The position numbers were made by a program, and so were the translations under genes. Source: Ruminococcaceae bacterium UBA7135 (GTDB lineage Bacteria > Bacillota > Clostridia > Oscillospirales > Ruminococcaceae). From it: a stretch of DNA of 8,749 nt. Below the pieces are notes generated by a model. That model saw nothing but the letters and a program-made list of their open reading frames with translations, ran no database searches and was not told the origin of the DNA. The stretch covers positions 1 to 8,749 of the forward strand of contig DKXD01000109.1 of NCBI GenBank assembly GCA_002492075.1, in the 5' to 3' direction. Positions 1 to 6,377 of this stretch are shown here, one piece after another; the first letter of the stretch is position 1, and each line of letters opens with the position of its first letter.

Positions 1-1458
1 TCCGCAAGGATCATTGAGGAAGCGAACGAAAAAGCCGAATCTATCAAGAAGACAAAGCTTGTTGAAGCAAAGGACGAGATCTATGCAATGCGTTCTAAAG
101 CGGAAAAGGATATCCAGCGTGATAAAGCCGATTCCGAAAAAGAGATCAAGGAACGCAGAAGCGAGCTGACGCGTTCCGAACGCAGAATAGCTCAAAAAGA
201 GGAAAACTTAGACAAAAAGAACGACAAACTCGAAAAGCTGGAGGAGGGACTTCAGCAAAAGCACAAGAAATGGGATGAGAAGCTCGCCGAGGCGGAAAAG
301 CTCAAGTCCGGGCAAATGGAGATACTCGAAAAAATATCGGGATTCTCGCAGGAGCAGGCGAAAGAGCATTTGCTTGAAATGCTTGATTCGGAGCTTAATC
401 ACGAAAAGGCGGTGAAGATCGCCGCTTACGACCAGCAGGTAAAGGACGAGTGCGACGAAAAGGCAAGAAAATACATTTCGCTGGCTATTTCGAGACTGGC
501 GGCGGATACCGTTTCCGAAATGGCGGTGTCTGTTGTGGCGATACCCAACGATGAGATGAAGGGTCGTATCATCGGGCGCGAGGGACGCAATATCCGCGCT
601 CTCGAAACGCTTACCGGCGTTGACCTTATCATCGACGATACTCCCGAGGCTATTACTGTTTCGTGCTTTGACCACGTTCGCCGCGAGATAGCGAGAATAG
701 CGCTTGAAAAGCTCATTCAGGACGGTCGTATTCACCCGGCAAGGATCGAGGAGACCGTTGAAAAGGCTCGCCGAGAGGTAGAGCAGCGCATAAAGCAGGA
801 GGGCGAACGCGCCGTTATGGAGACGAACGTCAACGGCTTGAATCACGAGCTGGTTCGTCTTATCGGGCGCTTGAAGTACAGAACATCTTATCGTCAGAAC
901 GTGCTGAACCACTCCATAGAGGTGTCGCATTTGGCGGGCATCATGGCAAGCGAGCTTGGCGTGGACGCGGCTCTTGCAAGACGCGCGGGTCTGCTGCATG
1001 ATATAGGAAAGGCTCTCGACCACGAGATAGAGGGTTCTCACGTGCAGATAGGCGTTGACGTCTGCAAGAAGTACAAGGAAAGCCCCGAGGTCATTCACGC
1101 GATAGAAGCTCACCACGGAGACGTGGAGTGCCGTACCGTTATTGCGTGTCTCGTTCAGGCGGCGGACGCTATAAGCGCGGCAAGACCCGCGGCCCGCAGC
1201 GAAAATTACGAGAACTATATCAAGCGTCTGGAGAAGCTTGAGGAGATATGCGATTCGTACAGCGGCGTTGAGAAATCGTTCGCTATTCAGGCGGGGCGCG
1301 AGGTTCGCGTTATGGTAAAGCCCGAGCAGGTGAACGACGACAATATGAAGGTGCTTGCAAGAGATATCGCCAAGCGTATCGAGGACGAAATGGAGTATCC
1401 GGGTCAGATAAAGGTAAATATGATCCGTGAGAGCAGAGCGATAGATTACGCAAAATAA
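1..1458 (+). CDS. rny: RNase Y (endoribonuclease), 5' end outside window
   Basis: RNase Y starts decay of many mRNAs in Firmicutes and is normally tethered to the membrane by an N-terminal helix. The frame is open from base 1, so the gene enters from outside; 485 codons are visible against about 520 in the family, and the missing part should hold the membrane anchor. Seen in order: a long charged coiled coil (visible residues 1 to about 130), a KH RNA-binding domain with the GxxG-type motif GRIIGREGRN (visible residues 188-197), then an HD hydrolase domain with NHS (residues 303-305), LLHDIGK containing the catalytic HD pair (residues 333-334), EAHHGD (around 371-372) and AADAISAARP. The C-terminus PGQIKVNMIRESRAIDYAK is typical. 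The ATG at 88 lies inside the coiled coil and is not the true start. Identification is secure. Confidence 0.97.
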   Translation, partial: SARIIEEANEKAESIKKTKLVEAKDEIYAMRSKAEKDIQRDKADSEKEIKERRSELTRSERRIAQKEENLDKKNDKLEKLEEGLQQKHKKWDEKLAEAEKLKSGQMEILEKISGFSQEQAKEHLLEMLDSELNHEKAVKIAAYDQQVKDECDEKARKYISLAISRLAADTVSEMAVSVVAIPNDEMKGRIIGREGRNIRALETLTGVDLIIDDTPEAITVSCFDHVRREIARIALEKLIQDGRIHPARIEETVEKARREVEQRIKQEGERAVMETNVNGLNHELVRLIGRLKYRTSYRQNVLNHSIEVSHLAGIMASELGVDAALARRAGLLHDIGKALDHEIEGSHVQIGVDVCKKYKESPEVIHAIEAHHGDVECRTVIACLVQAADAISAARPAARSENYENYIKRLEKLEEICDSYSGVEKSFAIQAGREVRVMVKPEQVNDDNMKVLARDIAKRIEDEMEYPGQIKVNMIRESRAIDYAK

Positions 1459-1463
1459 TTCTT

Positions 1464-1560
1464 ATACCAATTCTCGATAGAAAGCGTACAATTTTTGTTT
1501 TTTCTTACTGCTTCGCGAGGGTGAGAAAAAATGTATATGCTTTTAATGAGAAATTAGTAT
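1464..1560. repeat. MITE-like element with 22-bp imperfect terminal inverted repeats
   Basis: The 97-bp segment begins ATACCAATTCTC (1464-1485 arm) and ends GAGAAATTAGTAT (1539-1560 arm). The two 22-base arms are inverted copies of each other with about 15 of 22 positions matching without gaps. Between them is a second inverted repeat, 1498-1508 paired with 1521-1531, 11 bp with one G-T pair. The right arm (23 bases, 1538-1560) recurs exactly at 5439-5461. No ORF lies inside. It sits 5 bases after the rny stop. I see no clear target duplication, so mobility is inferred from the shape only. Confidence 0.6.
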
Positions 1561-1571
1561 CAATAATCGGT

Positions 1572-1596
1572 TTCTCCCCGTCGAAAGCGGGGAGAA
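1572..1596. repeat. C/G-rich hairpin with GAAA tetraloop (copy A)
   Basis: The arm TTCTCCCCG (1572-1580) pairs with CGGGGAGAA (1588-1596). A further C1582-G1587 pair closes a GAAA loop and leaves T1581 bulged. No T-run follows, so it is not a typical terminator. It resembles the hairpins at 5407-5436 and 6289-6324. It lies in the leader of the hydrogenase-chemoreceptor gene, 11 bases before that gene's ribosome binding site. Confidence 0.6.
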
Positions 1597-1621
1597 GTTA
1601 TAATAAAGCGGAGTGCTGTAT

Positions 1622-3544
1622 ATGATAACCTTTGACAAATCAAAATGTGTTGCCTGCAACAACTGTATACGCGTTTGTCCTTCGGTGGAAGCGAACAGCG
1701 TGGAACACGACGAGAGCGGCAAGACGGTTTTTAATATCAATCCCGACAAATGCATACGCTGCGGCGCGTGCGTCAAGGTGTGCTCGCACAAGGCGCGGGG
1801 CTACACGGACGATACGGAGCGTTTCTGGGCGGATCTTAAAAACGGCACAAGGATAATCGCGATATGCGCGCCCGCCGTTAAGGTCTCGTTTGACGGCTGT
1901 TGGCGCAACGTGTTGGATATTCTGAAGAAAAACGGCGTGGAGAAGATTTTCGACGTGTCGTTCGGCGCGGACGTGTGCACGTGGGGGCATATCCGCTATC
2001 TGGAAAAGAACCCCAAGGCGAAGCTTATATCCTCGCCCTGCCCCGCGATAGTAAACTACATAAAGAAATTCTGCCACGAGGCGCTTAAACACCTTTCGCC
2101 CGTTATGTCGCCAATGCTTTGCACGGCGGTGTATCTGAAGAAATATCTCGGCGAGAACGCGAAAATAGCCGCGCTTTCCCCATGTATCGCGAAGTCGGAC
2201 GAGTTCTGCGGGTCGGGGCTTATTGACTACAACGTGACATTTGAGCGGCTGGGCGAGCTTTTGAAAAACAACGGCACGAACTTCGACAGTCTGCGTAAGG
2301 TGCGCTCGAACTTCGAATTTTCGGGCGCGGGCGGCATTATGGGCGCGATATATCCTCGCCCGGGCGGGCTTAAGGCGTGCCTGGAGCTTGAAAACCCGGA
2401 GCTTGCCGTAATAAACTCCGAGGGCACGGACGTTGTTTATCACAATCTCGACCTGTATTCCCAAATGGGCGAGCGCGATTTGCCCGATGTGTTTGACGTG
2501 CTGTCCTGCGGGAACGGCTGCGGTTCGGGTCCCGCTATCGGTGAGCAGATGACGATATACCGTATGAGCGGCATTATGAACGGTATCGAGAAGTATAACC
2601 GCAATCACCGCGTGAAGTTCGATCGCCGCCACAGGGACAAGCAGTTCCTGCAGTTCGATAAAATGCTGCATTATGAGGATTTCCTGCGTACCGTGCAGCC
2701 CGAGAACATCAGACAGGCGGTCGTTTCCGAGGAGCAGATCGAAGAGCAGCTCACCAAGATGAACAAGATGACCGAAACGGAGCGCAACTACAACTGTCAC
2801 GCGTGCGGTTTCGCGACCTGTCGGGAAATGGCGAGGGCGATCATCACGGGCGTATCCACGGTGTCGAGCTGCGCTCAGTATATGCAGGGCGAGGCGAACA
2901 AGCGCAATCAACACATCATCGAAACGAATACGGCTATCGCCGAGGTAACAAACGAGCTTAATCAGGTCGTGGCTCAGCTTACCGAGAACATCGGCAGCGT
3001 TACCGAATCGTTGGGCGGCATAACCGAACTCAACACCACAAATCACTCGCAGATAATGACTCTTGCGAATATTCTGGATGAGCTGAGGGTGCTTTCAGGT
3101 AACATCAACAAGGCGATGGATTCGATAAACGGCAGCGTCGCAAGCTTTTCCAACACTACTCGCGGTATCGACGAGATAGCGCGTCAGATAAACATTCTTT
3201 CTATTAACGCGAGTATCGAAGCTGCGAGAGCAGGGGACGCGGGCAAGGGCTTTGCCGTTGTTGCGCAGGAGGTAGGAAATCTGGCAGGGCGTTCGCAGGC
3301 GTCCGTAAAGGAAGCGGAAAAGGGTAACGCGCTTGTATTCGAGGATATTCACAACGTAAACGAGATACTTAAAACCGTTAATGAGAAAATGGAGGAGATA
3401 GGGCAGATGATGAACGACGTCCGCGACAACATCTCCGACACGATGAGCAAGGGCAATGATATAAGCGGTGCGATGGAGAGCGTTGCCAACATCAATGAAC
3501 ACGTTGAAGGGCTTGTTTCTAAAGCGGAGAGTCTGCTTAATTAA
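1622..3544 (+). CDS. Sensory [FeFe]-hydrogenase-like / methyl-accepting chemotaxis fusion protein
   Basis: This 640-residue soluble protein is a probable redox or H2 sensor that signals to a chemotaxis kinase. Domains in order: two [4Fe-4S] motifs (Cys9, 12, 15, 19 and Cys44, 47, 50, 54); an [FeFe]-hydrogenase large-subunit domain (about 75-330) with SSPCP (Cys140), SPCIAK (Cys188) and SCGNGC (Cys296, Cys300), matching the four H-cluster ligands; an RnfB-type Fe-S domain (Cys392, 395, 400, 417); and an MCP signalling coiled coil to the C-terminus. The MCP hairpin tip ILSINASIEAARAGDAGKGF lies at about 525-545. The cysteine that normally precedes the L1 ligand (TSCCP) is Pro here; that residue carries protons in catalytic enzymes, so sensing is likelier than H2 turnover. 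There is no membrane segment. ATG 1622 is chosen because GCGGAG (1608-1613) lies 8 bases before it; the GTG at 1613 would overlap that site. PAS-linked HydS proteins are the nearest known analogues. Confidence 0.9.
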   Translation: MITFDKSKCVACNNCIRVCPSVEANSVEHDESGKTVFNINPDKCIRCGACVKVCSHKARGYTDDTERFWADLKNGTRIIAICAPAVKVSFDGCWRNVLDILKKNGVEKIFDVSFGADVCTWGHIRYLEKNPKAKLISSPCPAIVNYIKKFCHEALKHLSPVMSPMLCTAVYLKKYLGENAKIAALSPCIAKSDEFCGSGLIDYNVTFERLGELLKNNGTNFDSLRKVRSNFEFSGAGGIMGAIYPRPGGLKACLELENPELAVINSEGTDVVYHNLDLYSQMGERDLPDVFDVLSCGNGCGSGPAIGEQMTIYRMSGIMNGIEKYNRNHRVKFDRRHRDKQFLQFDKMLHYEDFLRTVQPENIRQAVVSEEQIEEQLTKMNKMTETERNYNCHACGFATCREMARAIITGVSTVSSCAQYMQGEANKRNQHIIETNTAIAEVTNELNQVVAQLTENIGSVTESLGGITELNTTNHSQIMTLANILDELRVLSGNINKAMDSINGSVASFSNTTRGIDEIARQINILSINASIEAARAGDAGKGFAVVAQEVGNLAGRSQASVKEAEKGNALVFEDIHNVNEILKTVNEKMEEIGQMMNDVRDNISDTMSKGNDISGAMESVANINEHVEGLVSKAESLLN

Positions 3545-3550
3545 AGGAGG
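3545..3550 (+). promoter_or_regulatory. Ribosome binding site of the small Cys-rich gene
   Basis: AGGAGG lies directly after the hydrogenase-MCP stop codon and 9 bases before ATG 3560. The perfect match is the main reason to accept the short frame that follows as a real gene start translated in the same operon. Confidence 0.75.
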
Positions 3551-3559
3551 AAACAGCAT

Positions 3560-3817
3560 ATGTGCCCGTTTTGCAAACGCGGCTGCGATATGTGGAACGG
3601 GCGGATACCTAACGATATCCAATACGCGGTATTCTCCGACAGGCGTATGCGCGAGATCTTCTAAGAAGAAACTGCGGATACGGTGGGGATCGCGCTGGAA
3701 AGCGACTATAATGTGTGGCTTTCCCCAAAGTTCGGTAGGCTGTATGTTTTCAGAAACGAAAGCGGCGAAGCGGGAAATAAGGTAGTTTGCGTGTATAGAT
3801 CGGAAGAAGAGTTTTAA
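3560..3817 (+). pseudogene. Small Cys-rich protein gene interrupted by an in-frame TAA
   Basis: From ATG 3560 the frame reads MCPFCKRGCDMWNGRIPN and stops at TAA 3662-3664 after 34 residues. The same frame then stays open for 50 more codons (through SDYNVWLSPKFGRLYVFRNE and ending RSEEEF) to TAA 3815-3817. Both halves have codon use like the neighbours, and together they look like one 85-codon gene with a nonsense change or sequencing error. The alternative is a real 34-residue peptide plus a second ORF that could start at GTG 3683, but no good ribosome site precedes that. The CPFC plus Cys9 could bind metal or form a redox pair. I do not recognise the family. It follows the hydrogenase-MCP gene by 15 bases, which suggests co-transcription. 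Confidence 0.6.
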
Positions 3818-3824
3818 TTTATAG

Positions 3825-3849
3825 TTTCCCCCGCCTATGGTGGGGGAAA
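3825..3849. repeat. C/G-rich hairpin (copy D)
   Basis: TTTCCCCCGCC (3825-3835) pairs with GGTGGGGGAAA (3839-3849), 11 bp with one G-T pair and a TAT loop. It lies between the interrupted small gene and the DUF5131 gene. What follows is AACGTAAAAATGG, with no T-run, so it is a poor intrinsic terminator. The C-run theme matches the other three hairpins, but the arms and loop differ, so membership in the same family is uncertain. Confidence 0.5.
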
Positions 3850-3868
3850 ACGTAAAAATGGGGGGCTT

Positions 3869-4600
3869 ATGCTTTGGAATCCGTGGCACGGCTGTCACAA
3901 GTGCAGTCCGGGATGTAAAAACTGTTATGTATATCATCAGGACGCTTACCGCGATAAGGACGCAGGCGTTGTCGTAAAGAACAAGACGGGGTTTAACACG
4001 CCCTTGAAAAAGGACCGTCAAGGAAATTACAAGATACCCTCGGGAACGGTTCAGGGCGCTTGCTTTACCTCGGATTTCTTTATCGAGGAGGCGGACGAGT
4101 GGCGATGTGAAGCGTGGGATATGATACGGCAAAGAAGCGACGTTACATTTCTTATCCCCACAAAGCGGATAGCTCGGTTTGAAAAGTGCGTTCCCGATGA
4201 TTGGGGCGACGGCTGGGACAACGTTGTGATCGCGGTAAGCTGCGAAAATCAAGCTATGGCGGACGAACGCCTGCCGATCTTGCTGGACTCAAAGATCAAG
4301 CATAAGCTTATTTTCGTTTCTCCAATACTCGAATATGTTGATCTGAACGAGTATTTAAAAAGCGGGCGTATCGAACAGGTATCGGTCGGCGGCGAATCTT
4401 ACGCGAACGCGCGGACGTGCGATTTCGACTGGGTAAAGCGCATTTATCTCGACTGTAAAAAATACGGCGTGGAGTTCGATTTTCACCAGACAGGCTCAAA
4501 CTTCGTCAAGGACGGAAAGCGCTACCGTATAAAGCATTGCGACGAACACTCGCAGGCGAAAAAGGGAGAGGCGCTGCTTAAATCGCTCGATTTGGAATGA
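3869..4600 (+). CDS. DUF5131 / phage Gp37-Gp68 family protein
   Basis: The 243-residue protein starts MLWNPWHGCHKCSPGCKNCY and carries VGGESYANARTCDFDWV (about 172-190), then VEFDFHQTGSNFVKDGKRYRI. These are hallmarks of the DUF5131 family, which is found in phages and bacteria and has no settled function. The usual family motif is C-x6-C-x2-C; here the cysteines are 9, 16 and 19, with an extra Cys12 that also gives C-x3-C-x2-C, the spacing of radical-SAM cluster ligands. Whether it uses SAM is inference only. The start ATG 3869 follows a G-run (3860-3865). It lies 51 bases downstream of the small broken gene in the same direction and could share its transcript. Length is normal for the family. 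No partner methyltransferase or TcmP-like gene is visible. Confidence 0.85.
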   Translation: MLWNPWHGCHKCSPGCKNCYVYHQDAYRDKDAGVVVKNKTGFNTPLKKDRQGNYKIPSGTVQGACFTSDFFIEEADEWRCEAWDMIRQRSDVTFLIPTKRIARFEKCVPDDWGDGWDNVVIAVSCENQAMADERLPILLDSKIKHKLIFVSPILEYVDLNEYLKSGRIEQVSVGGESYANARTCDFDWVKRIYLDCKKYGVEFDFHQTGSNFVKDGKRYRIKHCDEHSQAKKGEALLKSLDLE

Positions 4601-4630
4601 TCGGCATTTGCAAACGAGTTCCGCCCTGCA

Positions 4631-4669
4631 TAATAAAAATCCCCTCCGAGCTTCACGCGCAGAGGGGAT
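4631..4669 (-). terminator. Intrinsic terminator for the leftward membrane-protein gene
   Basis: The stem ATCCCCTC (4639-4646) pairs with GAGGGGAT (4662-4669), 8 bp around a 15-base loop. Read leftward, the stem is followed at once by TTTTTATTA. It lies 21 bases after the stop of the leftward gene. Rightward it lacks a good T-run, so it would serve the convergent DUF5131 gene only weakly. Confidence 0.8.
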
Positions 4670-4690
4670 CGCTGTTTAAATGATTTGTAA

Positions 4691-5200
4691 TTATTGACCC
4701 ATCATGTTATTGTTGTTATTGTTATTATTGTATTGCTGACCCATCATGCCGTTATTGTACATTGCCTTGTTTTTGGAAGCAAGACCGACAATGCCCATAA
4801 TGAGGAGCGTCAATCCCGATACAGCTATAAAAATAAATCCTATAAAACCGGTCATGCCCACGTCCCGCGCGCTGCCGCCAAAACTTGCAGAAATTAAAGC
4901 CTGCCAACTGGTATATGGGTTTATCAAAAACTGACCGACAAAAGCCAGCACTGCGAATACCATCTTAGCTATCGCGCCGCCCTTTTTGAGGTCTTTACCC
5001 ATAACGGTTGCCGCAACAATGGCAATTGCAGAAATGAACATGATTATCGAACCGATCCTTGCCATAACGGACATGCCTATTACACCGTTTATGCTTATTG
5101 CCGCCGAATTTACTATGGCAAGGACAGCACCGATCAATCCCAATAAACCGCCTATAAGCAGCCCTGCGTTTCCAATTTTCTTTCCCACTGTACTATTCAT
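4691..5200 (-). CDS. Small four-helix membrane protein with Asn-rich tail
   Basis: The 169-residue protein has four hydrophobic stretches (about 13-32, 42-67, 76-96 and 114-142), so it should be a polytopic inner-membrane protein with both ends on the same side. The tail (about 143-169) holds a short duplicated unit NGMMGQ / NMMGQ around a run of eight Asn. I do not recognise a characterised family. The start ATG 5200 is chosen because GGAGG (5212-5216) lies upstream at 11 bases; the frame could open 6 codons earlier at a TTG, but that would overlap the ribosome site. It has its own consensus promoter (5297-5325) and terminator (4631-4669), so it is a single-gene unit, convergent with the DUF5131 gene. 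Confidence 0.8.
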   Translation of the reverse strand: MNSTVGKKIGNAGLLIGGLLGLIGAVLAIVNSAAISINGVIGMSVMARIGSIIMFISAIAIVAATVMGKDLKKGGAIAKMVFAVLAFVGQFLINPYTSWQALISASFGGSARDVGMTGFIGFIFIAVSGLTLLIMGIVGLASKNKAMYNNGMMGQQYNNNNNNNNMMGQ

Positions 5201-5211
5201 AAATATATGTA

Positions 5212-5216
5212 CCTCC
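5212..5216 (-). promoter_or_regulatory. Ribosome binding site deciding start at 5200
   Basis: GGAGG on the minus strand lies 11 bases before ATG 5200. It rules out the upstream TTG at 5218, which overlaps it. Confidence 0.7.
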
Positions 5217-5296
5217 AAATGTTGTTTTTAAGGGTGCAGGCGGTATGTTTGCCCATCCTTATTTTTAATGTGCAGCGGTTTAATCGCTTGTTTTTA

Positions 5297-5325
5297 ATTA
5301 TATCACATTATTATCAAAAAGTCAA
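5297..5325 (-). promoter_or_regulatory. Consensus sigma-A promoter of the membrane-protein gene
   Basis: Leftward -35 TTGACT (5320-5325) and -10 TATAAT (5297-5302) are separated by exactly 17 bases. The leader to ATG 5200 would be about 90 bases. It contains a small hairpin, AGCGAT with ACCGCT around 5274-5288. No known riboswitch pattern is recognised. Confidence 0.85.
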
Positions 5326-5343
5326 CACATTTCTTGCTGATCG

Positions 5344-5461
5344 GTAAAAAAAGATATATTAAAAGCTAACGGAATAATTAGTGCGCAAAAAAGCCTTATA
5401 ACAGCGTTCTCTCCCCCGCGAAAGCGGGGGAGAGAATCTGCTTTTAATGAGAAATTAGTAT
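5344..5461. repeat. Second repeat element: shared 23-bp end with a degenerate opposite end
   Basis: The right end TGCTTTTAATGAGAAATTAG... (5439-5461) is identical over 23 bases to 1538-1560. At the other side, ATTAAAAGC (5357-5365) matches the inner 9 bases of the inverted arm, but the outer half is poorly conserved, so the left limit is tentative. Hairpin B lies inside it. The element occupies the gap between the stop of the nucleotidyltransferase gene (5500) and the membrane-protein promoter. Confidence 0.5.
5407..5436. repeat. Perfect 13-bp hairpin with GAAA tetraloop (copy B)
   Basis: TTCTCTCCCCCGC (5407-5419) pairs without mismatch with 5424-5436 around GAAA (5420-5423). Read leftward it follows the nucleotidyltransferase stop by 64 bases, and a six-T run occurs 17 bases farther on, so it may end that transcript loosely. 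The perfect pairing and GNRA loop suggest it acts, or spreads, as a structure. Confidence 0.75.
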
Positions 5462-5499
5462 AATACAGCTTGCTTTGCCGACGCATACGGCTAACGAGC

Positions 5500-6156
5500 T
5501 TAGTTCCAATTCCTTCTTGCGTTATAAACATTGTTTACGGCTTCGATATAACATATGAAAGAGGGGTGGTTATGGTCGTTTTGCCGCAGATATTTGTTTT
5601 TAATATTCAAATACTGCGATCTGACAAGCGCCCATTTTCCTTTTTTCTTGATATAGTCAGCCTTTTTCCGTATATTCGCCGAATAAGGAGCTTCATTCCA
5701 ATAGTATTCATCACCAAAGATGAACCCTGCTTTTCGGTGTATCAGTCTATACAAATGATCTTTTGCATCTTTGCAAACGATACAGACGTCCATCGAAAAC
5801 TCGGTGGGGTTGCCTTTGATAAAATGGGTCTTTCCCGTGGTCAGAGAAGAGGTTGAATCCTCGCAGTCTCTCAAACCGTATTTCCGCAGAACCTTATTTA
5901 AGGATTTTCTTGCGCATTCTTTTAGAGTCCTACAATCCTCAAAATCATCACATTTCACAATTTCAAGGTTGTAATCCAAATCTATCGGCAGTGAAGCGTT
6001 TTGTGTGATAAGGTTCCGTGCGCCGCTCCCTACGAGATAGAATACTGCGCCAATATCATAGTCCTCTTTCAATCGGCGGCAAAAATCCTGCATTATCTCA
6101 CTGCATAGCTTTCGCACACGGCTTAGAAATTCCTTATCCGTTACATAATTATACAT
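5500..6156 (-). CDS. Uncharacterised nucleotidyltransferase-fold protein
   Basis: The 218-residue protein has the nucleotidyltransferase pattern: FYLVGSGARN (about 39-48), PIDLDYNLEI (58-66) with the D-x-D pair Asp59 and Asp61, and FSMDVCIV with a third acidic residue, Asp123. In that superfamily these residues bind metal and nucleotide, so transfer of a nucleotidyl group to an unknown small molecule, RNA or protein is plausible. It has five or more Cys but no clear metal-cluster spacing, and no HEPN or antitoxin partner is next to it, so a toxin-antitoxin role is not supported. ATG 6156 is chosen because GAGGAAAG (6165-6172) precedes it; the upstream TTG at 6177 has no ribosome site. It is expressed from a consensus promoter at 6378-6406 through a leader of about 210 bases that carries hairpin C. 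Confidence 0.7.
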   Translation of the reverse strand: MYNYVTDKEFLSRVRKLCSEIMQDFCRRLKEDYDIGAVFYLVGSGARNLITQNASLPIDLDYNLEIVKCDDFEDCRTLKECARKSLNKVLRKYGLRDCEDSTSSLTTGKTHFIKGNPTEFSMDVCIVCKDAKDHLYRLIHRKAGFIFGDEYYWNEAPYSANIRKKADYIKKKGKWALVRSQYLNIKNKYLRQNDHNHPSFICYIEAVNNVYNARRNWN

Positions 6157-6268
6157 AAGATCTTCTTTCCTCGTCAAGTCGTTCTTGTTATCCTCAACAT
6201 AGCTTCTGTGTGATATGCATATCGTTTTCGTGGTTTAGCATGGTGGATTTGCGATAATATCGAAAACA

Positions 6269-6335
6269 CTGTATAAAAGTATTTTTTTCGTTCTCTCCTC
6301 CCGTGAAGCGGGGGGGAGAGAACGTCATTTTACAG
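6269..6335. repeat. Inverted repeat with C/G-rich hairpin (copy C) in the nucleotidyltransferase leader
   Basis: The core arm CGTTCTCTCCTCCCG (6289-6303) pairs with 6309-6324 over 15 bp, with one G-T pair, one bulged G and loop TGAAG. Farther out, CTGTA (6269-6273) is inverted at TACAG (6331-6335), so the symmetry extends to 67 bp. No T-run follows leftward, so it is not a standard terminator, and it would form in the mRNA leader of the downstream gene. It is related to copies A and B. Confidence 0.6.
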
Positions 6336-6377
6336 CGCTTTAGCGTACACAAACGATTACGCATCTCTTGTGAATTT

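Noticed and set aside
208..1116. Long open frame antisense to rny
   Set aside because: It lies wholly opposite a conserved gene, has no domain I recognise and no ribosome site; GC-rich codon structure explains the open frame.
1498..1531. Internal hairpin after rny as an intrinsic terminator
   Set aside because: The T-run is on the left arm and the A-run on the right, so neither strand has a stem followed by a T-run.
1599..1604. TATAAT just before the hydrogenase-MCP gene
   Set aside because: Transcription would start inside the ribosome binding site, and no -35 lies at 17 bases upstream.
1640..3046. Long open frame antisense to the hydrogenase-MCP gene
   Set aside because: Arg/His/Ala-rich shadow product with no recognisable motif; the sense strand has unambiguous domains.
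3095..4252. Leftward 385-codon open frame crossing three rightward genes
   Set aside because: It crosses gene boundaries and noncoding hairpin D, and shows no family motif.
5201..5296. Possible riboswitch in the membrane-protein leader
   Set aside because: Small stems can be drawn, but nothing matches a known riboswitch core.
5322..5531. Leftward 69-codon frame over hairpin B
   Set aside because: It spans repeat DNA and overlaps the next gene's promoter; shared words with the 6194-6406 frame come from the repeat itself.
5500..6156. MNT/HEPN or AbiE-type toxin-antitoxin system
   Set aside because: No partner gene is adjacent; the downstream region is repeat DNA and the upstream region is leader and promoter.
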